Below, piece after piece: positions 1 through 5,388 of a stretch of 5,670 bases of DNA. A program made the position numbers and the translations under genes. The stretch is from positions 1 to 5,670 of the forward strand of contig JAAYXX010000112.1 of NCBI GenBank assembly GCA_012515695.1. The letters are read 5' to 3'. The notes beneath the pieces were generated by a model, which had not been told where the DNA came from, ran no database searches, and worked only from the letters and a program-made list of their open reading frames with translations. This DNA is from Chloroflexota bacterium (lineage in GTDB: Bacteria; Chloroflexota; Anaerolineae; UBA1429). Each line of letters starts with the position of its first letter. Position 1 is the stretch's first letter.

Positions 1-804
1 CCAGAAGAACTTTTCCTGTGCTTCGACGCTCTTGGTAGACCAGTATTCCGTGACCAGCCGCTTGACTGTCGAGTATTCAGCAAACGGGCCGCACACGGGC
101 CAGTTGCTACCAAAGATCAGCCGGTCTTCGCCCAGGGTGTTCCACAGGGCGTCCAGCGTAAGCAGGTAGAACTCTAAATCCGTGGGCGCCGGGCGCTGGC
201 CGGTGTTCTCTACCAGGGCCGAAACCTTCATGTAGACGTTGGGGCAGTCCTCCAACTGCTTTAGCCCCTCCAGCCAGGCGGGATCAACGGCCTGGCCGGT
301 GATGCGCTGGTGCGCGATGTGCGGCATGACGATACGCAGGTCGGGGATGCGCTTGGACAGCGACCGAACTTGCGGCAGTTCATCGTGGCGCACCATCAGG
401 TCCAGCTCCAGATCATAGTCCACCAGCTTGGCTACGTCGGCGATGGCCGGGGCTTGCGACAGGTCATTCACGTTGAGAGAGCGCGTGCGGATGCCGCGAT
501 AGAGCGGGTTGGCCGCGAACCGCGCCAGATTCTTGCCGAAATCCTCGCTTCCCGGCGTGAGATTGCCCACGTGCCCGACGATGATCTTGTCCTTGGCGGC
601 CAGATCAAGAATCCACTGGTTGTCTTCCACCCAGGGGCTGGCCTCCACCACCACCGTGCCCGTGACCCCTTCGGGGACGGCCAGGGCGCGGAAATGCTCT
701 GGCAGCACAGTGCGATACAGCGCGGTCTCTTTTGGCCCCGGCCAGGGCACTCCCTGGGGCCGCGAAGGGTCGTAGAAATGCGTGTGCGTGTCAATGATAA
801 TCAC
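1..804 (-). CDS. Amidohydrolase family 2 protein (COG3618-like lactonase/hydrolase), 3' end cut off by window edge
   Basis: A metal-dependent amidohydrolase-fold TIM barrel, probably cytosolic; relatives include sugar-lactone hydrolases and other C-O/C-N hydrolases. The visible 268 residues begin MIIIDTHTHF, with the HxH metal motif of strand 1 at H7/H9. They continue with a strand-2 segment VVVEASPW (51-58), a GIRTR segment (104-108), a strand-5/6 region IVMPHIAH with H162, and FGSNWPVC at 231-238. This order matches COG3618 proteins, which are usually about 270-300 residues, so only a short C-terminus is missing. The start is GTG at 802-804, chosen because AAGGAGA lies 8 nt upstream and the product begins directly with the barrel strand; no better ATG exists. 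The start overlaps the stop of the upstream isomerase gene as GTGA, which suggests translational coupling. Where many relatives have Asp in GSDWP, this protein has Asn (N234). The lactonase role is inferred from family and neighbours; the substrate is unknown. Confidence 0.9.
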   Translation of the reverse strand, partial: MIIIDTHTHFYDPSRPQGVPWPGPKETALYRTVLPEHFRALAVPEGVTGTVVVEASPWVEDNQWILDLAAKDKIIVGHVGNLTPGSEDFGKNLARFAANPLYRGIRTRSLNVNDLSQAPAIADVAKLVDYDLELDLMVRHDELPQVRSLSKRIPDLRIVMPHIAHQRITGQAVDPAWLEGLKQLEDCPNVYMKVSALVENTGQRPAPTDLEFYLLTLDALWNTLGEDRLIFGSNWPVCGPFAEYSTVKRLVTEYWSTKSVEAQEKFFW

Positions 805-1616
805 AATCTCATCTCCTTCGGAACTATATACTCGAATAGCGATTTGGCGAAAGCGATATCCTCGGCGATCAGCCGATTTACCGCCTTCTCGTCGCTATAC
901 TCCGCCGTGAGGCAAATATACCCCGTATACCCACGTTGCTGCAATGCGGCGGCCCAGCGCGGCCAGGGGGCCAATCCCTGGCGGCCAGACGTCCAGTAGG
1001 TCTGCCAGCGTGCCCATTCGGCCTCCGGGCCAGTGACCCGCCGCCAGAAGGCGTTCTTGAAATTGACCAGGCACAGGTGCGACCAGACGATGTCGAGAGC
1101 CAGTTCCGGCTCTTCGCCCTGCAAGCCGTTGTGGCCCGCGTCCAGCACAGCCCCCACATGCCGGGGGTCATACTTCTCGATCAAGTGGCGAATGCCCATG
1201 GCATCCGAGACAAAGGCCCCGCAATGATTCTGAATGCCCAGCGTGACGCCATACTTGTCCAGCAATGGCACGAGCGCGTCAAACTCTTGCTGGAGCCGGG
1301 CTTCGGTTGCCATGTAGCCCAACTGCCTGTCAATGCTGGGGCAAATGCGGATAATGGGCACCCCGGCCTCGGCGCAGGCCGCAATGGTGGCCTCGTCGGT
1401 TGGCCCGGCCACGCTGGCAATCTCTACCCCATGCTCGGCCAGGGCTTTTGCCGCCTTGGGCAGGTCGCGCACATTCTCCGGCTCGACCTGGTAGCCAGGC
1501 CGCACAGGGAACTCGATACCATCAAAGCCCAGGCTGCGCACAAATTCACCCAGTTCGTGCAAGGGCATCTTCCAGGGCTTGGTGAACACGGAAAAACGGA
1601 TTCCGCCTTGGCTCAT
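801..1616 (-). CDS. Sugar phosphate isomerase/epimerase (xylose isomerase-like TIM barrel, AP_endonuc_2 family)
   Basis: A 271-residue protein of normal family length, predicted to be a cytosolic, divalent-metal-dependent isomerase or epimerase of a sugar or sugar acid. Visible family marks are LGFDGIEFPV near the N-terminus (29-38), where strand 2 carries Glu35. Next come VTLGIQNHCG (124-133), VLDAGHN (157-163) with the D159/H162 pair, the strand LCLVNFKN (181-188), and the C-terminal strand ICLTAEYSD with E239. These match the metal-binding positions of the fold, though the strand-4 position is Gln (Q129) where many relatives have Glu; a QNH version is, as I recall, common in the family. 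The ATG at 1616 is preferred because AAGGAGA precedes it by 8 nt. An ATG at 1679 would overlap the enolase stop as ATGA but lacks a good ribosome site and would add 21 low-complexity-looking residues. It is the middle gene of the operon, 59 bp after the enolase-fold gene and overlapping the amidohydrolase by 4 bp. Exact substrate unknown. Confidence 0.92.
   Translation of the reverse strand: MSQGGIRFSVFTKPWKMPLHELGEFVRSLGFDGIEFPVRPGYQVEPENVRDLPKAAKALAEHGVEIASVAGPTDEATIAACAEAGVPIIRICPSIDRQLGYMATEARLQQEFDALVPLLDKYGVTLGIQNHCGAFVSDAMGIRHLIEKYDPRHVGAVLDAGHNGLQGEEPELALDIVWSHLCLVNFKNAFWRRVTGPEAEWARWQTYWTSGRQGLAPWPRWAAALQQRGYTGYICLTAEYSDEKAVNRLIAEDIAFAKSLFEYIVPKEMRL
811..818 (-). promoter_or_regulatory. 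Ribosome binding site for the GTG-started amidohydrolase
   Basis: The minus strand reads AAGGAGAT here. GGAG sits 8 nt before the GTG start at 804. The site lies inside the last codons (Lys-Glu-Met) of the isomerase gene, so the downstream gene is initiated within its neighbour's coding sequence. It supports the non-ATG start. Confidence 0.8.
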
Positions 1617-1623
1617 TGCAGGT

Positions 1624-1630
1624 TCTCCTT
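1624..1630 (-). promoter_or_regulatory. Ribosome binding site deciding the isomerase start
   Basis: The minus strand reads AAGGAGA, with GGAG 8 nt before the ATG at 1616. It favours that start over the in-frame ATG at 1679, which has no comparable site. The foot of a small hairpin (1631-1651) directly abuts it on the 5' side. Confidence 0.8.
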
Positions 1631-1651
1631 CATGTTGTAGGCTGCAACATG
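1631..1651 (-). repeat. Short intergenic hairpin between enolase-fold and isomerase genes
   Basis: CATGTTG at 1631-1637 is perfectly mirrored by CAACATG at 1645-1651, with a 7-nt centre. One G-U and one A-T pair can extend the stem to 9 bp with a 3-nt loop on the RNA. It occupies much of the 59-nt gap inside the operon and ends one base upstream of the isomerase ribosome site. There is no following T-run, so it is not a classical terminator. It could be an RNA stability or processing element, a modulator of isomerase translation, or simply a DNA operator; function is not shown by the sequence. Confidence 0.55.
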
Positions 1652-1675
1652 GCTCCTGGCCCTCGTGATGAAAGG

Positions 1676-3085
1676 TCATAGCCTGGCAACGGCGGGCAGT
1701 TCCCGCCGGATTTCCTCCAGCCGATAGCCAAACCCCGGCCCGCGCACAGTCGTCAAGTCTATCTGTCCTGCGCGGCGACGGTATAGGCCCGGATGCACCG
1801 CCTCCTCTGGCAGCGAGGCGTCCGGATAGAATTGCATGGCGTTGGTCTCTACGCCCATGATCGTGCCCGCGTGAGCGGCCAGCAACACGTGGGGGATTTG
1901 GGCCAGCATGGGGTTGGTCAAGTCTTGCACCATCAGCGTCATGCCGTGGGCTTTGGCCCAGCACAGGCTCAACAGCGCGCCGGTCTGCGTCTTGCAGGTC
2001 TTGAGGGCCACTCCCGTCCAGCCCAACTCGCGCCCCAGCCTGACCATTCGCCAATCGTGGGCGCTCTCGTCCATGAATAGCGGCTTGCGCGCCGAAACGC
2101 TGTGCACGTCTATGCGGTGGCTCTCCAGGTCGTAGGGGAAGGGCTGCTCTACGTACAGGATCATCCCGTACAGGCGGGGGTGTTCCAGCAACAGGCGGTC
2201 CAGAATGGCATTGACATAAGCGGGGTCGGTTACTGTGCAGTTGAAATCGCTGGTCAGCCAGTCCACGCCGCCCGCGACGGCGACCTCGCCCACGCGCACC
2301 AGCCGCCGATAGTCCCATTCGGCGTCGTTGCCCCGCAGCTTGACCTTCAGGCAGGTTAATCCATCGCGGGCGATCCAATCGGCCAGCAGGATGGGGTAGC
2401 CGTCCTGCGGCTCGTCGCCAGTTAGCTCGGACGCGTCCAGGGGGTCCACGCCTCCCACCAGATGCCAGGCGGGGAGCCGGGCAGGGCGGGGGAAAACCAG
2501 GTAATCGTGGGGGTATTTCCCGGCAAAAGAGACTGCCGCGCCGTCTGCCGGGGTCAGGTAATGGGCCAGGTCTGCGTGCATCCAGGGCGGGCCGTAGGTT
2601 TCGTACACCGGGCGGCCATGCAGCACGCCATAGGCGTCGTGCAGGGCGATATCGAACGCTGAGCAGCAGACCAGAGCGGCCAGCCAGGGCATTGGCTCGC
2701 TGCCCGGCGCGGTTTGCTCTCGCTCGGCGTTGTATTGCGCCAGCAGGCCGGGCAATGCCTGCTGCTGAAAGGCGTGCCCCACTTCCATCGGGTGGCCCCA
2801 GGCGTCGAAATGCGACCACGCATGGGCCAGGCGCATGCAGAACTGCTGGAGCGCCGCCTGCCGCTCGGAATAGGACAGGCTGCTGGGCCAGACCCAGGGG
2901 ACGCTCAAGGGGGTCTCGCCCCACCCTTCGGCGGCGCGCCCTGCCGGGTCCACCCCTGTCAGACGCACCCGCGCACAGGTGACATGGGTCAGGGTTTCAT
3001 GGCCGAATTTGAGAGGAACCCGCGTCTCTACGGGCAGAAAATAGAGTTCGGCTGCGGTGGGGCGGATATCGGTCATGTAGGGCAT
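1676..3085 (-). CDS. Enolase-superfamily enzyme (mandelate racemase/muconate lactonizing enzyme type), enlarged
   Basis: A 469-residue member of the enolase superfamily, whose enzymes abstract a proton next to a carboxylate, using Mg2+ to stabilise the enolate. After an N-terminal capping region, the barrel shows LKVKLRG (246-252, Lys pair K247/K249) and SDFN with metal ligand D280. YVEQP follows with metal ligand E313, then FMDES with the third ligand at D339 (or E340), and VALKTCKTQTGA with K362/K365 on strand 6. Lysines on strands 2 and 6 are the signature of the muconate-lactonizing/dipeptide-epimerase/OSBS subgroup. The strand-7 segment VQDLTNP lacks the His expected in mandelate-racemase-type sugar-acid dehydratases. 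Usual family length is about 350-400, so roughly 70-100 residues are extra, mostly before the barrel and around residues 165-240. The ATG at 3085 is chosen because AAGGA lies 7 nt upstream; an in-frame ATG at 3106 would overlap that site. First gene of the minus-strand operon. The family call is firm; activity (racemase, cycloisomerase or dehydratase) is open. Confidence 0.92.
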   Translation of the reverse strand: MPYMTDIRPTAAELYFLPVETRVPLKFGHETLTHVTCARVRLTGVDPAGRAAEGWGETPLSVPWVWPSSLSYSERQAALQQFCMRLAHAWSHFDAWGHPMEVGHAFQQQALPGLLAQYNAEREQTAPGSEPMPWLAALVCCSAFDIALHDAYGVLHGRPVYETYGPPWMHADLAHYLTPADGAAVSFAGKYPHDYLVFPRPARLPAWHLVGGVDPLDASELTGDEPQDGYPILLADWIARDGLTCLKVKLRGNDAEWDYRRLVRVGEVAVAGGVDWLTSDFNCTVTDPAYVNAILDRLLLEHPRLYGMILYVEQPFPYDLESHRIDVHSVSARKPLFMDESAHDWRMVRLGRELGWTGVALKTCKTQTGALLSLCWAKAHGMTLMVQDLTNPMLAQIPHVLLAAHAGTIMGVETNAMQFYPDASLPEEAVHPGLYRRRAGQIDLTTVRGPGFGYRLEEIRRELPAVARL

Positions 3086-3092
3086 GGCGCTA

Positions 3093-3100
3093 TCCTTCCT
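3093..3100 (-). promoter_or_regulatory. Ribosome binding site for the enolase-fold gene
   Basis: The minus strand reads AGGAAGGA, 7 nt before the ATG at 3085. The spacing supports this start over the ATG at 3106, which lies upstream of the site, and fits better than the ATG at 3076. Confidence 0.75.
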
Positions 3101-3132
3101 AGCCAAGGGCGTCGGTCATTCTGGATGCAGAC

Positions 3133-3229
3133 ATTGTCAGGACAGGTCGGCCAGCACTCGTTGGGGCCATTATTGCCCATATTCGCATTCCGCGCAAGTA
3201 GGGGGAGGGGGCGTTGACGCTTTGACAAT
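3133..3229. promoter_or_regulatory. Separated inverted 7-mer in the divergent promoter region (candidate operator pair)
   Basis: ATTGTCA at 3133-3139 and its exact reverse complement TGACAAT at 3223-3229 lie 83 bp apart between the two divergent genes. The right copy overlaps the -35 box of the rightward promoter. The left copy lies downstream of the candidate leftward promoter. The left copy also starts a small dyad, TGTC-AG-GACA (3135-3144). One regulator bound at both could control both units. This is inference: a 7-mer pair can occur by chance, and the right copy partly reflects the -35 consensus itself. Confidence 0.25.
3169..3197 (-). promoter_or_regulatory. Weak candidate promoter for the minus-strand operon
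   Basis: On the minus strand TTGCGC (3192-3197) and AATAAT (3169-3174) are separated by exactly 17 nt. The -10 matches the consensus in five of six positions, the -35 in only three. Transcription would start about 75 nt before the enolase-fold ATG. It is the best-spaced candidate I found in this stretch, but it is weak and may need an activator. Confidence 0.35.
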
Positions 3230-3250
3230 AACCAATTCACCATCTAGAAT
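3222..3250 (+). promoter_or_regulatory. Near-consensus sigma70-type promoter for the AOR gene
   Basis: TTGACA at 3222-3227 is a perfect -35 box. The -10 box TAGAAT at 3245-3250 matches TATAAT in five of six positions, with the optimal 17-nt spacer. A start near 3257 would give a leader of about 76 nt before the AOR ATG. Just upstream is a G-rich stretch, GGGGGAGGGGG at 3201-3211. Such a strong box pair in a GC-rich genome suggests high expression unless a repressor covers it. Confidence 0.75.
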
Positions 3251-3332
3251 GGCCTCGTCGAGGGTCCGAATCGGTTCATGGCAGCGGTCCCGATTAGCCA
3301 GACGGCAATTCATCTACGTAGGGAGGATACTC
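3251..3332 (+). other. 5' leader of the AOR mRNA with two small symmetric elements
   Basis: The leader is short. It holds a 6-bp inverted repeat, AATCGG (3269-3274) with CCGATT (3290-3295), around a 15-nt loop. An 8-bp palindrome CTACGTAG (3314-3321) touches the ribosome site GGGAGGA (3321-3327). I see no recognisable riboswitch; in particular it is too short for the molybdenum/tungsten cofactor RNA motif. No convincing gene lies in 3086-3332. Confidence 0.4.
3321..3327 (+). promoter_or_regulatory. Ribosome binding site for the AOR gene
   Basis: GGGAGGA ends 5 nt before the ATG at 3333. It fixes this start rather than the long in-frame upstream extension to 3084. The product then begins MAQGYAGTILHVNL, as AOR-family proteins typically do. 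Confidence 0.85.
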
Positions 3333-5204
3333 ATGGCACAAGGCTATGCTGGCACGATTCTTCACGTGAACCTTACCAGGGGCAAGACGTGGGTCGAGGA
3401 GCCGACTGACGCGTTCTACCGGCGGTATCTCGGTGGTCAGGGGTTCGTTGGCTACTATCTCCTGAAGAACGTGCCCAAGGGGGCCGACCCGCTGGGGCCT
3501 GAGAACGTGCTCATCTTTGCAACGGGCACCATTACCGGTATCCCCGTGGCTGGGGCGGGCCGCAGTTGCGTGGGGGCCAAGTCGCCTCTCACCGATGGCT
3601 ACGGCCAGGCGGACGTGGGCGGCTTTTTCGGGGCCGAACTCAAGCAGGCTGGGTATGATGCGGTGGTCGTATATGGCCGGGCGGCCAAACCCGTCTATTT
3701 GTGGATCCACGACGGCGAGGTCGAGATTCGATCCGCCGAGCATTTGTGGGGCAAGACCACTCTGGACACCCAGGAGGCCATTCAGTCCGAGTTGGACGAT
3801 ACCAGGGTGCGGTTGGCGATGATCGGGCCGGGCGGCGAAAAGCTGGTGCGCTATGCCTGTGTGATCAACGACCTGCGGCACGCTGCCGGGCGCTCTGGCC
3901 TGGGCGCGGTGATGGGGGCCAAGAATCTCAAGGCGGTGGCTGCGCGCGGCAAGGCCAGCATCCCCCTCGCCAACCCGGATCAGGTCAGGGAACTGGGCAA
4001 GTGGATGCGCGATCACTGGAAGGAAAAGAGCTGGGGGATGTACGATCTGGGCACGAACGGCGGCCTGCTGGACCTCAGCGAGATCGGCGCTTTGCCCACC
4101 CGCAATTTCCAGGATGGCCGCTTTGAGGGCGCGGAAAAGATCACCGGCACCACCATGCGCGATACCATCCTCAAGGGCCGCGAGGGGTGCTATGCCTGCC
4201 CCATTCGTTGCAAGCGTGTGGTCGAGATCAACGACGAGGAATATCAGGTCAACCCGATCTATGGCGGCGCAGAGTACGAGACGGTGGGCGCTTTTGGCTC
4301 CAACTGTGGCGTAGACGACCTGCGGGCCATCTCCAAGGCGCACGAGCTATGCAACGCCTACAGCCTGGACACCATTTCTGCTGGTATGGCGGTGGCTTTT
4401 GCGATGGAGTGCTACGAGAACGGCCTCCTGACCAAGGAGGACACCGGCGGCCTGGACCTGAGCTTTGGGAACGCGGCGGCAATGGTCGAGATCACCCGCC
4501 AGATTTGCGAACGCGAGGGCCTGGGCGATCTGCTGGCCGAGGGACCGCGTCGCGCAGCGGCCAAGATTGGCCCCGGCGCCGAGATGTTTGTCATTGACGT
4601 AAAGGGGCAGCCCTTCCCCATGCACGAGTGCCGCACGCGTCACGGCCAGGCGTTGGGCTATGCCGTTTCGCCCACCGGCGCGGATCACATGCACAATTTC
4701 TGGGATGCCAGTATGGACAGGGAACCCTTGGGCGAGGATTTGCAGAGCCTCGGCGTTTACGAGCCTGTGCCGCAGACCGAGCTAAACGCCGACAAGGTGC
4801 GCGCCTATACCTTTGTCACCAACTGGCAATGGGTGCACAACCATCTGGGCCATTGCATGTTCATCCCCTGGTCGCGCGACCAGATCGTAGACCTGGTGCG
4901 GGGGATTACCGGCTGGAACACCAATTTGTGGGAGTTGCTCAAGGTGGCCGAGCGTGGCGTGACGATGGCGCGCGTGTTCAACATGCGCGAGGGCCTGAGC
5001 CGGGCCGACGACGTGTTGCCACCTCGTATGCGGATGCCCTTTGTCACCGAGACGATCAACGAAAAGCCCGTGGACCCGGAAGTGCTGGATGAGAACCTGT
5101 CCACCTTCTACGGGATGATGGGTTGGGACCCTGAGACGGGCCGCCCCACCCGTGCCAAGCTGCAAGAGCTGGATATCGAGTGGGCCGACGCTCAACTGGA
5201 TTAG
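3333..5204 (+). CDS. Aldehyde:ferredoxin oxidoreductase family protein (tungsten- or molybdenum-pterin enzyme)
   Basis: A complete 623-residue AOR-family protein of usual length (about 600-630), predicted cytosolic. The family oxidises aldehydes to carboxylic acids, reducing ferredoxin, with a bis-pterin tungsten (sometimes molybdenum) site and one [4Fe-4S] cluster. The N-terminal domain (about 1-210) carries the pterin-binding stretch with GRSCVGAKSP (76-85) and a Gly-rich segment around 90-108. The cluster ligands are C286, C289 and C293 (CxxCxxxC), with C508 in GHCMF as the fourth. GGAEYET (311-317, E314) and GADHMH (449-454, H452) match the conserved Glu and His near the metal in the Pyrococcus furiosus enzyme. 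The C-terminus has the usual FNMREGLSRADD (549-560) and GWDPETGRPT (597-606). It stands alone, without a partner electron-transfer subunit or a MoaD-like gene, so a separate ferredoxin is expected. It is divergent from the enolase-fold operon behind a strong promoter. The specific aldehyde, and tungsten versus molybdenum, cannot be read from sequence. Confidence 0.96.
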   Translation: MAQGYAGTILHVNLTRGKTWVEEPTDAFYRRYLGGQGFVGYYLLKNVPKGADPLGPENVLIFATGTITGIPVAGAGRSCVGAKSPLTDGYGQADVGGFFGAELKQAGYDAVVVYGRAAKPVYLWIHDGEVEIRSAEHLWGKTTLDTQEAIQSELDDTRVRLAMIGPGGEKLVRYACVINDLRHAAGRSGLGAVMGAKNLKAVAARGKASIPLANPDQVRELGKWMRDHWKEKSWGMYDLGTNGGLLDLSEIGALPTRNFQDGRFEGAEKITGTTMRDTILKGREGCYACPIRCKRVVEINDEEYQVNPIYGGAEYETVGAFGSNCGVDDLRAISKAHELCNAYSLDTISAGMAVAFAMECYENGLLTKEDTGGLDLSFGNAAAMVEITRQICEREGLGDLLAEGPRRAAAKIGPGAEMFVIDVKGQPFPMHECRTRHGQALGYAVSPTGADHMHNFWDASMDREPLGEDLQSLGVYEPVPQTELNADKVRAYTFVTNWQWVHNHLGHCMFIPWSRDQIVDLVRGITGWNTNLWELLKVAERGVTMARVFNMREGLSRADDVLPPRMRMPFVTETINEKPVDPEVLDENLSTFYGMMGWDPETGRPTRAKLQELDIEWADAQLD

Positions 5205-5213
5205 CTGGATTAG
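5196..5213 (+). repeat. Tandem 9-bp duplication across the AOR stop codon
   Basis: CTGGATTAG occurs twice in immediate tandem (5196-5204 and 5205-5213). The first copy encodes Leu-Asp-stop, the end of the AOR protein; the second repeats it in frame and gives a backup stop. It looks like a small slippage duplication and does not alter the protein. Confidence 0.7.
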
Positions 5214-5227
5214 CCTGATATCGCCAA

Positions 5228-5265
5228 GCGCCCCCATGACCGCCGATTCGTGGTCATGGGGGCGC
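5228..5265. terminator. Strong bidirectional hairpin between convergent genes
   Basis: A perfect 14-bp inverted repeat: GCGCCCCCATGACC (5228-5241) with GGTCATGGGGGCGC (5252-5265) around a 10-nt loop. It begins 24 nt after the AOR stop and faces a convergent PAS-domain gene. The position is that of a shared transcription terminator or 3'-end stabiliser. Neither strand shows a T-run after the stem, so it does not meet the classical intrinsic form. It may act as a U-less terminator or mRNA end protector, or may be an operator. Confidence 0.6.
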
Positions 5266-5270
5266 CTAGT

Positions 5271-5344
5271 TCCCTCGCCCTTTGGGAGAGTGCGGCTTTC
5301 AGCCGGGCGGCTGGGTACAGCTGGGGGTGAGGGAGGTGAGGGGA
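5271..5344. repeat. REP-like intergenic repeat element
   Basis: TCCCTCGCCC (5271-5280) faces GGGTGAGGGA (5325-5334), complementary at nine of ten positions with the tenth a G-U pair in RNA. Between them is an inner 5-bp stem, CGGCT (5293-5297) with AGCCG (5301-5305), around TTC. The right arm is followed by a second GGTGAGGGG unit (5335-5343), a near tandem copy. The CCCTCGCCCTTTGGGAGAG opening resembles short palindromic repeats scattered between genes in many GC-rich genomes. One copy in this window cannot prove that it is dispersed. Confidence 0.45.
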
Positions 5345-5388
5345 CAATCATGCCCCCCTTATCCACCCCTTCCGGCTCGCAAGCGCGG

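Noticed and set aside
310..999. Plus-strand open frame antisense to the amidohydrolase and the isomerase end
   Set aside because: It crosses two real genes and an operon junction on the other strand; its composition is His/Arg/Gln-rich and not protein-like.
1617..1679. Alternative isomerase start at 1679 giving an ATGA overlap with the enolase-fold gene
   Set aside because: There is no convincing ribosome site before it, the extra 21 residues do not fit the family N-terminus, and a clean AAGGAGA precedes the ATG at 1616.
801..2924. A single open minus-strand frame of about 700 codons that could look like a fusion protein ending in the isomerase
   Set aside because: The part upstream of about 1680 is an Arg/Pro/Gly-rich out-of-frame reading of the enolase-fold gene, which has clear family motifs in another frame. 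The isomerase has its own ribosome site and start at 1616.
3084..3332. N-terminal extension of the AOR by 83 codons
   Set aside because: It has no ribosome site and would run back across the whole promoter region into the start of the divergent gene. The AOR family N-terminus begins at the well-placed ATG at 3333.
3251..3332. Molybdenum/tungsten cofactor riboswitch in the AOR leader
   Set aside because: The leader is only about 76 nt and offers one 6-bp stem and one 8-bp palindrome, not the multi-stem structure expected of that RNA.
3294..4343. Long open frame antisense to the AOR gene (about 350 codons)
   Set aside because: It is a shadow of a GC-rich gene: no family motifs, no good ribosome site, and it overlaps a clearly real protein.
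4782..5366. Minus-strand frame opposite the AOR end and intergenic repeats
   Set aside because: It starts in repeat-like DNA and runs antisense through the conserved AOR C-terminus, with no recognisable domain.
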